A stretch of 24,206 nucleotides of DNA from Acidimicrobiaceae bacterium. GTDB taxonomy: Bacteria; Actinomycetota; Acidimicrobiia; Acidimicrobiales; Bog-793. The position numbers and the translations under genes are program-made. The DNA is taken from contig JAODBN010000198.1 in assembly GCA_025463965.1 (NCBI GenBank), positions 1 to 24,206 on the forward strand. The letters are read 5' to 3'. Shown here one piece after another: positions 1 to 8,666 of the stretch. Each line of letters starts with the position of its first letter. Positions within the stretch are counted from its first letter, which is position 1. The notes below the pieces were generated by a model. It saw nothing but the letters and a program-made list of their open reading frames with translations, was not told where the DNA came from and did no database searches.

Positions 1-1454
1 GCTCCCCCGCCCGGTGCGTCGCGGACCCCGACCGACTCGCCGTGCGCCTCCACGAACGCCTTCACGATGGCGAGCCCGAGACCGGCCCGGCCGGCGCCGC
101 TCACCTTGTTGAACATGAGGAAGATCCGCTCCCGGTCCTCGGCGGAGACACCGGGGCCGTCGTCACGCACCTCCACCACCACCTTGCCCGTGCCGCCGCT
201 CTGCCGACGCGCGGCCACAACAATGGGGGCCTCTCCCGGGGCGTGTCGCCCGGCGTTGTCCAGCAAGTTGGTGAGCGCCTGCGCGATCAGAGCGGGGTCG
301 ACCTCGACGAGGGGGAGATCAGGCGGGATCTCTCGCCTCACCCGCCCCGCCACTTCGGTCGCGGCGAGTGGGGCGAGTGCCGAGTCGAGCAGCCCGTCCA
401 CCGAGATCGCCTCCCGGCGCAGCACCAGCGCTCCGGTCTGGAGGCGAGTCATGTCCAACAGGTTGGCCACGAGACGGTCGAGGCGGTCGGACTGGCCCTC
501 GATGAGACCGAGCAGCTCCTCGGAGTCCTCGGGGCTGAGCGGGAGGTCGTGGCGGCGAAGCGTCGAGACTGCTGCCTTCACCGTGGCGAGCGGGGTTCGC
601 AGATCGTGCGAGACCGCACCCATGAGCGAGTTGCGCCAGCGGTCCACCTCCTCCAGCAGGCCGGCACGCAGCACCTGCTGGCGAAGGCGCGACCGGTCGA
701 TGGCGAGTGCCGCCTGGTTCGCATAGAGCTCGAGGAGCTCGCGCTCGCGTCCTTGGAGCGCCGGACCCTTGGCAAGCACGGCGCCGACCGGGCGGCCGGT
801 CGCCACGAGCGGAACGATGAGGAGGAACTCGGCCGGCCCTCTGCTGCCCGGGGCCAGCACGGGCCGCTCGAGAGCGACCGAGTGCCCGCTGCTGCCGCTC
901 GCCACCGCCAGCTCCTCGGGGCTGAGGGGGGTCCCACTGAAAGCGGCCGCGACGAGACCGGCTTCGGTGGGCAGCAGCAACGCCACCGAAGAGAACGCGA
1001 AACCCGCCTGCACCGTCGAGACGACGACCGCGAGCAGGTCCTCGAGCGGCTTCTCGGCGATCAGCAGGTCGGAGAGCTCGAACATGTGCCGCGTGGTCGC
1101 CTCGTGCTGGGCGGTCTCGGCCCGGATCGTCTGGAGACGGTCCACGACCTGGGAGAGGGCGAGCATGACCACCACGTAGACGGCGAGCACCTCCCACTGG
1201 TGGGCATCGGTGACCCGGAACGTGCCAAAAGGCGGGACGAACAGGACGTCGTCGACCACGAACCCGACGAGGGCGGCCACTGCTCCGGGCACGAACCCGC
1301 CGACGGTGATCGCCAGGACCACGGGGATGACGAGCACCAGGGCGCTCGTCCCCAGCGCGAGGTGGGATCGCAGCGGGAGCATCACCGCCACGAGGACGCC
1401 CACAGCGACTAGCCCGACGAACGTCCCGCTCACTGCCCGCCGAAGATCGCTCAT
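1..1454 (-). CDS. kdpD: KdpD-like sensor histidine kinase, C-terminal half as its own gene (partial, 3' end cut)
   Basis: Membrane histidine kinase matching the C-terminal half of KdpD, the potassium/turgor sensor kinase. 484 codons are visible and the reading frame runs off the left edge, probably 10-15 residues short of the end. Residues about 8-110 form a DUF4118 membrane region with several helices and the typical LFVPPFGTF segment. A GAF-like region follows at about 135-255, then HisKA with GAVSHDLRTPLA (phospho-acceptor His283). The ATPase has the N box NLLDNA (396-401), DDGPG (431-435) and GLGLAI (458-463). The start is ATG at 1454, with AAGGGACGTG just before it. The N-terminal KdpD and Usp domains are missing from this protein and are encoded by the divergent gene at 1543. 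No kdpE or kdpFABC is visible, though they may lie beyond the left edge. Family assignment is firm; the potassium role is inferred. Confidence 0.9.
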   Translation of the reverse strand, partial: MSDLRRAVSGTFVGLVAVGVLVAVMLPLRSHLALGTSALVLVIPVVLAITVGGFVPGAVAALVGFVVDDVLFVPPFGTFRVTDAHQWEVLAVYVVVMLALSQVVDRLQTIRAETAQHEATTRHMFELSDLLIAEKPLEDLLAVVVSTVQAGFAFSSVALLLPTEAGLVAAAFSGTPLSPEELAVASGSSGHSVALERPVLAPGSRGPAEFLLIVPLVATGRPVGAVLAKGPALQGRERELLELYANQAALAIDRSRLRQQVLRAGLLEEVDRWRNSLMGAVSHDLRTPLATVKAAVSTLRRHDLPLSPEDSEELLGLIEGQSDRLDRLVANLLDMTRLQTGALVLRREAISVDGLLDSALAPLAATEVAGRVRREIPPDLPLVEVDPALIAQALTNLLDNAGRHAPGEAPIVVAARRQSGGTGKVVVEVRDDGPGVSAEDRERIFLMFNKVSGAGRAGLGLAIVKAFVEAHGESVGVRDAPGGG

Positions 1455-1542
1455 CACGTCCCTTGCGCGCCCCCCGCCCGCACCCGCGATGCTACGGGAG
1501 CGCCGATCAAGCGCACTTGCTCGTCCGAACCGTGGAGAAACA

Positions 1543-2742
1543 GTGACACAGCCGACCGCTGACCTGGAACAGGCGGGCCCGATGGGCCGGTCCTGGAGCG
1601 AGCGCGACGAGGCGGACGAGGCAGTGCGGCCGGCCGGGCGCTTCCGCATCTACCTCGGTGCGGTGGCCGGCGTGGGCAAGACCTGGGCGATGCTGGACGA
1701 GGGATGGCGCCGCCACGAGCGCGGCCGCGACGTCGTCGTCGGCTTCGTGGAGACCCACGGCCGCGCCCACACCGCGGAGCAGCTGCGCGATCTCGAGGTC
1801 ATCCCTCGACGCAAGGTGGAGTACCGGGGAGCTTCCTTCGAGGAGATGGATCTCGAAGCGGTGCTGGCGCGCAAGCCCGAGATCGTGCTCATCGACGAGC
1901 TCGCCCACACCAACGTCCCGGGTTCTGGCCGTAACGCGAAGCGCTTCCAGGATGTGCTCGAGTGCCTCGAGGCGGGGATCGCCGTCATCAGCACGGTGAA
2001 CGTGCAGCACCTCGAGAGCATCGCGGACGCCGTGGAGACCATCACGGGCGTGGCCATCCGAGAGCGCGTGCCCGACTGGGTGGTGCGAAGCGCAGACCAG
2101 CTTGAGCTCGTCGACTCCTCCCCCGAGCAGCTACGGCGCAGGATGCTGCACGGGAACATCTACCCCGCGGAGAAGGTGCCCGCGGCACTGTCGGGCTTTT
2201 TCCGCCAAGAGAACCTCACGGCGCTTCGAGAGCTCGCCCTGCGTTATGTCGCGGACGAGACCGAGGACCAGCTCCTCGCGTTCCTGGCCAGTCACCACAC
2301 CCCCGAGGTGTGGGAGACGACCGAGCGGATCATGGTGGCCGTCACCGGGGCACCGGGCTCGGGCGGCGTTCTGCGCAGGGCGGCCCGCATCGCGGCCCGC
2401 CTGAAGGCAGACCTGCACGCCGTGCACGTCACCGGGGACGCCGAGCGCGCTGACGAGGCGAAGCCGCTCGCCGAAGCCCGCCAGGTCGCGCTGGACGTCG
2501 GCGCCCACTGGCACACGGTCGGTGCCGACGACCCCGCGCGCGGCCTTGTCTCCTTCGCCCGCGAGCACCAGGTCACCCAGATCGTGCTCGGCTCCTCACG
2601 CCGCAGCCGCATCCAGGAGCTCACCAGTGGCTCGGTGGTCTCCCGGGTCCTCCGCTTCGCCGGCGAGGCAGGGATCGACGTGCACGTGATCGCCCGACGT
2701 GAGCACCCGCACCGGCGCGGGGAGCCGGACCCCGACGCCTAG
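1543..2742 (+). CDS. kdpD: KdpD N-terminal domain plus universal stress domain protein, no kinase domain
   Basis: A 399-residue cytoplasmic protein with the input half of KdpD. The KdpD domain has a Walker A motif GAVAGVGKT at residues 39-47, FVETHGR at 68-74 and the family signature LIDELAHTN around 116-123. A universal-stress (Usp) fold fills roughly residues 255-385; in staphylococcal KdpD the Usp domain binds cyclic-di-AMP. I chose GTG at 1543 because GGAGAAA lies directly upstream. The open frame extends back to 1210, but that stretch is antisense to the divergent kinase gene. The kinase half lies on the other strand 88 bases away, so the two proteins probably act together as a two-piece sensor. 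Ligand and partner are inferred from the family. Confidence 0.88.
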   Translation: MTQPTADLEQAGPMGRSWSERDEADEAVRPAGRFRIYLGAVAGVGKTWAMLDEGWRRHERGRDVVVGFVETHGRAHTAEQLRDLEVIPRRKVEYRGASFEEMDLEAVLARKPEIVLIDELAHTNVPGSGRNAKRFQDVLECLEAGIAVISTVNVQHLESIADAVETITGVAIRERVPDWVVRSADQLELVDSSPEQLRRRMLHGNIYPAEKVPAALSGFFRQENLTALRELALRYVADETEDQLLAFLASHHTPEVWETTERIMVAVTGAPGSGGVLRRAARIAARLKADLHAVHVTGDAERADEAKPLAEARQVALDVGAHWHTVGADDPARGLVSFAREHQVTQIVLGSSRRSRIQELTSGSVVSRVLRFAGEAGIDVHVIARREHPHRRGEPDPDA

Positions 2743-2749
2743 ACGTCGA

Positions 2750-2767
2750 CGCCCCGTGAGCGGGGCG
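2750..2767. terminator. GC hairpin between convergent genes
   Basis: A 7-base-pair perfect inverted repeat, CGCCCCG-TGAG-CGGGGCG, starts 8 bases after the stop of the KdpD N-terminal gene. No T tract follows, which is common for actinobacterial terminators. It could serve either convergent gene. The rest of 2743-2873 shows nothing else I can name. Confidence 0.45.
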
Positions 2768-2873
2768 ACGTACTTGCACTGACCACGCGACTGGCCGTCG
2801 ACGACACTCTTTGCCTCGAGGATCTGGGCTTGCCTTGAGCTTCGGGGGGAAGCGCCCGGCCCCTCCCCCTTGG

Positions 2874-3857
2874 TCAATCCGCGCTGTCGCTCGGAGCACG
2901 GCCCGCGGTGTCCACCTCGCCTTGTTCGATGAGCCACGACAGCGACTCGCGAACCGCGGCGAGCGAGCTGTACGCGGGCTCGTAGCCGAGCAGGCGCCTT
3001 GCCTTGTCGATGCTCATGGAGGGGCTGTGGCTGAGGTGTGTGCCGGTGGGTAGGGCTTCTTTCTCGTCCACCTGCTCGCGCCACTGCTCGAACGGGAGAA
3101 AGGTGAGCCGGGCGGGTTGGTCGAACCAGTCAGCGACCGCCTCGGCGTAGCCGCGCAGGGTGAGCGCGTTTGGCGAGACGATGTGAAAGGCCTCCCCCCC
3201 GGCCGCTTCCTGGTGCTCGAGCGCCAAGGAGAACGCCTGAGCCACGTCGTCGGCATGCACGTGGTGGAGCGTCTCGAGCCCGAAGTTGGCGAGCACCAAG
3301 CCCTCGCCCCGTGCGAGGCGGCTGAACACCGAGAGGTCGAAGTTGCCCGCCGGGTTCACCGGCACCCAGCCTGGTCCGACGATGTGGCCGGGGTGTAGGA
3401 CACAAGCCCGAAGCGCACCGCGGTGGTGCTCGGCGAGAAGGAGCTCCTCGATCTCGGCCTTGGCGATCCCGTACGGCTCGAGGGGGCGGCGCGGGGCCTC
3501 CTCGGTCACCGGCACCGTCCGGGCAGGCCCGTGCACCCAGATCGTCCCGCAGTGCACGAGGAAGGTCGCAGATCCCGCCAGGGCCTGAGCGAGCTGGGCG
3601 GCCGAGGCCCGGTCGAAGCAGATCAGGTCGACGACGGCGTCCGCCTCCAGGGCGGCGACCCGGGCCCCGAAAGTTCCCGCCTGATCCTCGGCCTCTCGAT
3701 CGACGACCTGTTGCTCGATCTCCTCGAAGGCGGGATCGGGGTGGTAGGGAGAACGTGCGCCCCGGCTGAGCCCGATCACCTCGTGGCCGCCCGACACGAG
3801 GCGGGGGACGAGGTAGCTGCCGATGTGCCCGGTGGCACCGATCACGACGACCCGCAC
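2874..3857 (-). CDS. NAD(P)-dependent epimerase/dehydratase family protein (extended SDR)
   Basis: An extended short-chain dehydrogenase/reductase of the nucleotide-sugar epimerase type. With the start used here it has 327 residues. The Rossmann motif GATGHIG is at about residues 7-13 and the catalytic YGIAK at Tyr129/Lys133, with an upstream Ser/Thr-type segment HCGTIWVHG. The substrate cannot be read from the sequence. GTG at 3857 is preferred because AAGGGAG lies just before it and the protein then begins right at the first beta strand. An ATG at 3875 would add six residues and has no visible ribosome site. The gene follows the LCP gene on the same strand but is its downstream neighbour by 88 bases, so co-transcription is possible. 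It converges on the KdpD N-terminal gene. Confidence 0.8.
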   Translation of the reverse strand: MRVVVIGATGHIGSYLVPRLVSGGHEVIGLSRGARSPYHPDPAFEEIEQQVVDREAEDQAGTFGARVAALEADAVVDLICFDRASAAQLAQALAGSATFLVHCGTIWVHGPARTVPVTEEAPRRPLEPYGIAKAEIEELLLAEHHRGALRACVLHPGHIVGPGWVPVNPAGNFDLSVFSRLARGEGLVLANFGLETLHHVHADDVAQAFSLALEHQEAAGGEAFHIVSPNALTLRGYAEAVADWFDQPARLTFLPFEQWREQVDEKEALPTGTHLSHSPSMSIDKARRLLGYEPAYSSLAAVRESLSWLIEQGEVDTAGRAPSDSAD

Positions 3858-3945
3858 GGCCGCTCCCTTCGACATCGTCTTGGCGCTCGGTGGCGCCCTT
3901 GGGTGGTGCTCGCAGGCTCGGGCCAGCGCTTCGGAGGCGCCGAGC

Positions 3946-5703
3946 TCAATGGATGGGGCACGCCCGGGGATCGTAGGAGGGAAGGGCGGCGTTCGCAGGA
4001 GTCGGCGGAGCGAGCACGCCGTTGGCGTTCGGCACCGTCGGCGCCGCCTCGATCCCGGCAGCCTGCAGCAGCACCGACAGCAGGGTGGCCTCCACCGACC
4101 TCGTGCCGGTCGTGCTGGCCGTCGTGCTCGTGGCGGTCGACCCCGTGGTCGCCGTGGTGCCGGTTCCCGCCGCCGGGCTCGCGGGAGTGAGCGTGGCGTT
4201 GGTCCCGGTGATCAGCTCGACCTGGGACCCGGCGGGAACCGGCCCCTGTTCCATCACGGCGGTGCCCTGCAGGCTCGAGAGCACCCGCTCGGCCGCCGGC
4301 TCGAGAGCCTTGGTCGGGTAGACGACGGTGGTCTCGACGATCGGACCGACCGGCGTCGATTCGCTCGGCCCCGTCACGTGGAGGCCGTCGGCCTTGAGCC
4401 CGGCGGCGACGGCCGCCGCCCCCGTCGGGGAGCCCGCCCCGTCGACGACCGCCACCGACACCGAGGAGGCCGGGGCCATCTTCAAGGGGGCGCCCATGAA
4501 CCGGGCGATGGTGCTGTTGTCCAACGGCTGGTCGGGGAAGACCACCGCGCCGTAGTCGTAGCCCTTGTACGAGTAGGTGTTCTGGCTGTCCTGGACCACC
4601 GGCAAGGTGAGCTCCTGGGCCCCGGCGAAGCTGGCGTGATAGCGCAACAACAACGAGACCATCTGGCTGGTGCCGAGGGTCGTGTCCACGGTCAGGTCCG
4701 GTGCGATCGCCGAGAGCAGCGAGTTGTCCGTCACCGGGTTGGTGAGCCCGCGCTTTGCGACCTCGGAGGCGAGCACCTTCAAGAAGGTGTGCACCCGCTC
4801 GATGCGGCCGATGTCACCGGTCGGGTCGTAACCCTGCCACTGGCCGGTCGCCTTGTTGTAGTCGTACTGCATGTGCCGCGCCCTCACGAGGGCGAGCGCC
4901 TCGAGCCCGCTGATGTGCAGGCAGCCGGAGTGGCTGATGTCGAGGCCGGAGTACGAGTCGTACAGAGAGGTCGGGAAGTACATCGTGATGCCGCCGAGCG
5001 CAGTCACGATGTTGGCGAAGCTCTGGAAGTTGAGCACCACGTAGTGGTTGATCGGGATGCCGAGGTCCTCTTGGATCGCGGCGACGAGCTGGCTCGGGCC
5101 GTTGTACAGGGCGGCGTCGATCTTGTTGGCGTTGTTGCCCACCCGGGCGTTCGGGACGAAGGTGTCCCGGGGGATCGACAGCACGCTCGCGGGATGCCCA
5201 GGCCTCACGCGCAGCACCATGACGACGTCGCTGTTGACGCCGTTGACCCCGTTGATGCACTGGTTGACGAAGTTCTGAAAGTTCTTCGCGGGAGTCACCG
5301 CACAGCGGCTCGTGGAGCCGACGAGCAAGAAGTTCTGGGCGCCGGCGGCCTTGCCGGTGGTCTCGGCGGGGGTCAGGCCATGGACGGCCACCCTCCCGAT
5401 CTGGTTGACGCGGTAGATCAGATAGCCGGCCGTGGCGGCGATGAGCACGATCACGACCGTCACGACGGTGATGCCCGATCGGGTCAGCCTGCGGCGCAGC
5501 TTGCTCCTCGACGCAAGGCGGTTGCGGCGGGCAGCCTTGCGCCGAGCCCGGCGCCCGGGGCGCGCGGCCACCGCTCCCCCTGCATCGGTCGCGGCTCCGG
5601 TGACGGGCACCTCGTCGGTCGCGGGCACCTCATGGGGCGCCTCCGAGGAACCACCCCGCCCGGGCGTGATCTGGTCAGGGGGCTCTTGCGGGGAGTCCGA
5701 CAT
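3946..5703 (-). CDS. LytR-CpsA-Psr (LCP) family cell-wall ligase with LytR C-terminal domain
   Basis: A 585-residue membrane-anchored protein. LCP enzymes transfer undecaprenyl-linked glycopolymers (teichoic acids, or arabinogalactan in mycolata) onto peptidoglycan. An Arg/Lys-rich cytoplasmic tail of about 75 residues precedes one membrane helix at about 78-98. The extracellular LCP domain shows NFLLVGSTSR, SDVVMVLRV, SIPRDTFV, NNANKIDAAL and the catalytic-region ALVRARH. A LytR_C domain follows (SVSVAVVDGAG onward), then a Thr/Ser-rich linker and a short Cys-containing tail. The usual LLLGSDSR reads LLVGSTSR here, losing the acidic residue. The long upstream frame extending to 6447 is antisense to nothing useful and overlaps yczR, so ATG 5703 is chosen. 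That start sits 8 bases after a TACCCT -10 element. Confidence 0.9.
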   Translation of the reverse strand: MSDSPQEPPDQITPGRGGSSEAPHEVPATDEVPVTGAATDAGGAVAARPGRRARRKAARRNRLASRSKLRRRLTRSGITVVTVVIVLIAATAGYLIYRVNQIGRVAVHGLTPAETTGKAAGAQNFLLVGSTSRCAVTPAKNFQNFVNQCINGVNGVNSDVVMVLRVRPGHPASVLSIPRDTFVPNARVGNNANKIDAALYNGPSQLVAAIQEDLGIPINHYVVLNFQSFANIVTALGGITMYFPTSLYDSYSGLDISHSGCLHISGLEALALVRARHMQYDYNKATGQWQGYDPTGDIGRIERVHTFLKVLASEVAKRGLTNPVTDNSLLSAIAPDLTVDTTLGTSQMVSLLLRYHASFAGAQELTLPVVQDSQNTYSYKGYDYGAVVFPDQPLDNSTIARFMGAPLKMAPASSVSVAVVDGAGSPTGAAAVAAGLKADGLHVTGPSESTPVGPIVETTVVYPTKALEPAAERVLSSLQGTAVMEQGPVPAGSQVELITGTNATLTPASPAAGTGTTATTGSTATSTTASTTGTRSVEATLLSVLLQAAGIEAAPTVPNANGVLAPPTPANAALPSYDPRACPIH

Positions 5704-5711
5704 GAGCCGAA

Positions 5712-5717
5712 AGGGTA
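5712..5717 (-). promoter_or_regulatory. -10 element (TACCCT) of the LCP gene, near-leaderless
   Basis: TACCCT on the minus strand ends 8 bases before the ATG at 5703. This fits the actinobacterial TANNNT pattern and places transcription start at or next to the start codon. No Shine-Dalgarno sequence lies between them. Confidence 0.5.
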
Positions 5718-5732
5718 GGCGCCAACGCGCAG

Positions 5733-5767
5733 CTTGCGGGTGCGGGTCCGAACTGGCACCCCGCAAG
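5733..5767. terminator. Long hairpin between yczR end and LCP promoter
   Basis: CTTGCGGGTGC (5733-5743) pairs with GCACCCCGCAAG (5756-5767), giving 11 base pairs with one bulged C and a 12-base loop. It lies about 40 bases past the yczR stop and just upstream of the LCP -10 element. It is most likely the yczR terminator, but it could also act as an operator over the LCP -35 region. No T tract is present. Confidence 0.5.
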
Positions 5768-5806
5768 GCCCTGCGCGGTCCGCGGCGCGGTCCGCCCGAC
5801 ACGGGT

Positions 5807-7261
5807 TCAGGCGGCGTAGTCGGAGTGCCCGGCGTCGGTGCCCGCTCGGGCATCCGCATGCCCGCGGCGCGCCGCACCGGGGCGGCTCGCGCGCACCGAG
5901 AGGTCCAGGCTCGCCAGGACGTCGACCGCTCGGGTGAGCTCTGCAGGGGCCAGCGTGTAAGGCAGGCGCACGAAGCGCTCGAGGAGCCCGGCGGCGCCGA
6001 AGGTCGATCCAGGCGACAGGTAGAGGCCCCGCTGGCGCGCCTGGACCCACAGGCTCGTGCTGGCAGGCACGGGAAGCTCCGCCCACAGCGCGAGACCGCC
6101 GGACGGTCGGCGGTAGCGCCACGAGGGGAGCTTTTCGCCGAGTGCGCCGCACAGGTGCTCAAGGCGACCCCGGGCGAGCGCGCGGCGGTCCTCGGCGAGC
6201 TCATCGAGGCGCTGCAGCGCCCGGACCGCCACGAGCTGCTCGAGAACGGGGCTCGCCAGGTCGAGGGACCTGCGCTCGGCGGCGAGACGGTGAATGGTCG
6301 CCGTGTCGGCGCGGGCCCATCCGATGCGCAGCCCTCCCCACACAGACTTTCCGAGCGAGCCGACGGTGATCGTCCGGGTGCCGCCGAACGCCCCGATCGG
6401 CGGCGGGAGGGCCTGGCCGTCCAGGCAGAGCTCGCGAAAGGTCTCATCGACGACGACGTAGGCCCCGGTCCGCTCGAGCACCCGCGTGACGTGCTCGCGC
6501 ACCGCGGGCTCCATCAGCTGGCCGGTCGGGTTCTGGAAGTCCGGGATGAGGTAGGCGAGATCCGCGCCCGTGCCCGCCAGCTCGTCGAGGGCGGCGAGGT
6601 CCCAGCCGTGTGCGCCGACCGGCACGAAACGCAGCCTTGCCCCACTGCGTCGCAGCGCCTCGAGCGCCGACGGATAGCTCGGCAGCTCGGCGATCACGTT
6701 GTGGCCCCGGCGCACCGTCGCACGCACCGCCAGATCGAGCCCGTGCAGGGCGCCATTGGTCACGAGCACCTGGGACGCCCGGGTCTCCAGGCCCTGGGCG
6801 CTGAGTCGCTCGGCGATCGCCTCTCGCAGCGGGGGAAGACCGAGCGGGTCGTAGCCGTGGTGGTCGAGCCACCGGGGAAGTTCCCGGACCGCCTCGCGAG
6901 CGAGCTCCTCCATCACCGCCGGCGCCGGCAGCGCGGCGACGCGAAGATCGAGGCCACCGGCCGGGGCGAGCGCGTCGTCGGCGGCGCGATGCCCTGCGGG
7001 GATCGCCGCCCAGCTGCCGGAACCCTGCCGGCTCACGAGGTAGCCCTCCTCCCGGAGCCGGTCGTAGGCTGCCGCAACCGTGGTCCTGCTGACGCCGAGA
7101 GCGCTCGCCAGCGCCCGTTCCGCCGGCACGCGGGTCTCGAGGGGGAGCCGGCCGTCGAGGACCAGGGCGCGCAGCGCGGCGGTCAGCTGCTCCTTGGCCG
7201 GCCCACCGCCTCGCCAGGCACCGAGCAGGTCGACCAGCCGTGCTGCGCTGACCGTGGCCAC
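5807..7261 (-). CDS. yczR: MocR-type PLP-dependent transcription regulator YczR
   Basis: A 484-residue fusion of a GntR winged helix and a class I aminotransferase-like domain. The helix-turn-helix at about 37-80 includes LASALGVSRTTVAAAYDRLREEGY. The PLP fold carries DFQNPTG (Asn244), VVVDETF (Asp272) and GSLGKS, where Lys305 is the expected Schiff-base lysine. PLP or an adduct is therefore the likely effector. The start is GTG at 7261: an in-frame TAG lies four codons upstream, so no longer start is possible, and TAGAAG sits exactly 6 bases before the GTG. The gene is divergent from a YczE-type membrane protein 58 bases away. YczR and YczE are a recurrent neighbour pair, so YczR probably controls yczE. 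The C-terminal 35 residues are Arg/Ala-rich and outside the fold. Confidence 0.9.
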   Translation of the reverse strand: MATVSAARLVDLLGAWRGGGPAKEQLTAALRALVLDGRLPLETRVPAERALASALGVSRTTVAAAYDRLREEGYLVSRQGSGSWAAIPAGHRAADDALAPAGGLDLRVAALPAPAVMEELAREAVRELPRWLDHHGYDPLGLPPLREAIAERLSAQGLETRASQVLVTNGALHGLDLAVRATVRRGHNVIAELPSYPSALEALRRSGARLRFVPVGAHGWDLAALDELAGTGADLAYLIPDFQNPTGQLMEPAVREHVTRVLERTGAYVVVDETFRELCLDGQALPPPIGAFGGTRTITVGSLGKSVWGGLRIGWARADTATIHRLAAERRSLDLASPVLEQLVAVRALQRLDELAEDRRALARGRLEHLCGALGEKLPSWRYRRPSGGLALWAELPVPASTSLWVQARQRGLYLSPGSTFGAAGLLERFVRLPYTLAPAELTRAVDVLASLDLSVRASRPGAARRGHADARAGTDAGHSDYAA

Positions 7262-7301
7262 CGGCCACTTCTAGCACATTGGCCCTTTCCTCAGAAGGCC
7301 A
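7254..7301. promoter_or_regulatory. Candidate YczR operator: four GGCCA half-sites
   Basis: The 58-base yczR/yczE gap and the first yczR codons hold two inverted repeats of the same half-site. One is GTGGCC-ACC-GGCCAC (7254-7268), overlapping the yczR start codon. The other is TGGCC-N12-GGCCA (7280-7301). Repeated half-sites between a MocR regulator and its divergent target suggest the regulator's binding region. TAGAAG at 7268-7273 (minus strand) is the likely yczR -10 element. Confidence 0.45.
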
Positions 7302-7319
7302 CATCCGCGATCGTGGTGC

Positions 7320-8027
7320 ATGAGCTCGATGCCGCAACGCCCGAGAGCTCTGCGCCTTGCCAGGGCCCGAGTCCTGCCGCGTCGGCTGGCTCAGCTCTAC
7401 GTAGGGCTCCTCCTCTACGGCTTGTCCAGCTCACTGTTGCTGCTCGCCCGGCTCGGCGTCGATCCGTGGGACGTGCTGCACCAGGGGCTCTCGCGCCGCC
7501 TCGGCCTCGGGGTCGGCACCTGGTCGGTGCTCGTCGGCGCCGCCGTCTTGTTGTTGTGGATCCCGCTCCACCAGCGTCCGGGCGTCGGAACGCTGACGAA
7601 CGTGGTCGCCATCGGGGGCGTCATCGACCTCGTCATGGCGTTCGTCCCGCCTCCTCACGCGATGGCGCTGCGGGTCGCCTCGCTCGTCGGCGGCGTGCTG
7701 CTCGCCGGGATTGCGACCGGTGCCTACATCGGGGCAGGCCTGGGGCCCGGCCCACGCGACGGGCTGATGACCGGCGTGGCCGCCAGGGGACATTCAATCC
7801 GCGTGGTCCGGACCGGTATCGAGCTGTCGGTCCTCACCGCGGGGTGGCTGCTCGGCGGGAACGTCGGGGTGGGCACGCTCGCCTACGCCCTCGCCATCGG
7901 ACCACTGGCCCACATCTTCATTCCGATGTTCTCCATCGACCGACGCCACGGCGCGACGAAGGGGCTGCTCGCCCTCGCGGTAGAGACCGGCGGCCACGAC
8001 GGATCCGCCCCAGCTTGTTCGGGCTGA
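7320..8027 (+). CDS. yczE: YczE-type integral membrane protein
   Basis: A 235-residue protein of the YczE family, related to YitT-like membrane proteins; its transported substrate is unknown. Hydrophobic segments lie at about 24-44, 66-83, 93-110, 115-135 and 157-195. The conserved patterns LARLGVDPWDVLHQGL and GAGLGPGPRDGLM are present. A basic stretch precedes the first helix. ATG 7320 is used although no clear ribosome site precedes it; a second ATG three codons later is possible. It is divergent from yczR, which probably regulates it. Known family pairing supports the assignment; function is not known. Confidence 0.85.
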   Translation: MSSMPQRPRALRLARARVLPRRLAQLYVGLLLYGLSSSLLLLARLGVDPWDVLHQGLSRRLGLGVGTWSVLVGAAVLLLWIPLHQRPGVGTLTNVVAIGGVIDLVMAFVPPPHAMALRVASLVGGVLLAGIATGAYIGAGLGPGPRDGLMTGVAARGHSIRVVRTGIELSVLTAGWLLGGNVGVGTLAYALAIGPLAHIFIPMFSIDRRHGATKGLLALAVETGGHDGSAPACSG

Positions 8028-8087
8028 GCAAGGACGGCCCGTTAGCCTCTGGGCTCCCCGCCGATTCGGTGGACGAAGGAGGATGGC

Positions 8088-8666
8088 ATGACCTGGCTGC
8101 TCTGTGACTACGGCGAGGTGCTGTCGCTTCCCCAGGACCCGGACAAGGTGAGCGAGCTCGTGCGCCTGAGCGGCCTCGATCCCGAGGTCTTCTCCGAGAG
8201 CTACTGGGCGCACCGCGTGGCCTATGACCGAGCGGACCTCAGCGCGTCACAGTTCTGGCGCGCTGTGCTGCGAGCACCAGAGCCGCTCGCCGAGGAGCTC
8301 CTCGCCCAACTGATCGAGCTCGACGTCGCCGGCTGGACGCGCCCCAGCGAGCCCTCGCTCGCCGCGGTGGACCGTGCCGTGCGGCGAGGCTTGCGACCCG
8401 CGCTCTTGTCGAACGCCCCGCACGAGGTCGCCCGGGTGGCCGACGGCCAGGAGTGGCTTGCCTCGTTCTCACCACGCCTGTTCAGCTGCGACCTCGGCGA
8501 GGTCAAGCCCGACCCTGCTGTCTACGCCCTCGCGCTCGAGGCACTCGGCGCGTCCGGCGATGAGGTCGTCTTCGTCGACGACAAGCAGGTGAACGTGGCT
8601 GCCGCTCGAGAGGCGGGGATCACCGCCTACGTCTTCGACGGCCCGGACGTGTTCGACAAGGTCTGA
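8088..8666 (+). CDS. HAD-superfamily hydrolase (subfamily IA type)
   Basis: A 192-residue cytoplasmic haloacid-dehalogenase-fold hydrolase, probably a small-molecule phosphatase. Motif I is LLCDYGEVL with nucleophile Asp7. Glycine occupies the usual second-aspartate position, as in YihX-like members. Motif II is LLSNAP, motif III GEVKPD and motif IV VFVDDKQVNV. A helical cap of about 60 residues lies between motifs I and II. The start is clear: AAGGAGG at 8076-8082, then ATG at 8088. A TAGCCT -10-like element lies near 8043. It converges tail to tail with the sugar porter with only two bases between the stops. The substrate is unknown. Confidence 0.85.
   Translation: MTWLLCDYGEVLSLPQDPDKVSELVRLSGLDPEVFSESYWAHRVAYDRADLSASQFWRAVLRAPEPLAEELLAQLIELDVAGWTRPSEPSLAAVDRAVRRGLRPALLSNAPHEVARVADGQEWLASFSPRLFSCDLGEVKPDPAVYALALEALGASGDEVVFVDDKQVNVAAAREAGITAYVFDGPDVFDKV

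Noticed and set aside
3823..5718. Long open frame on the plus strand antisense to the LCP gene
   Set aside because: It is a GC-rich shadow: composition is Arg/Gly/His-rich without motifs, while the minus strand encodes a clear LCP protein.
5432..8107. 891-codon plus-strand frame across the LCP, yczR and yczE region
   Set aside because: It is antisense to yczR and out of frame with yczE, both of which have intact family motifs.
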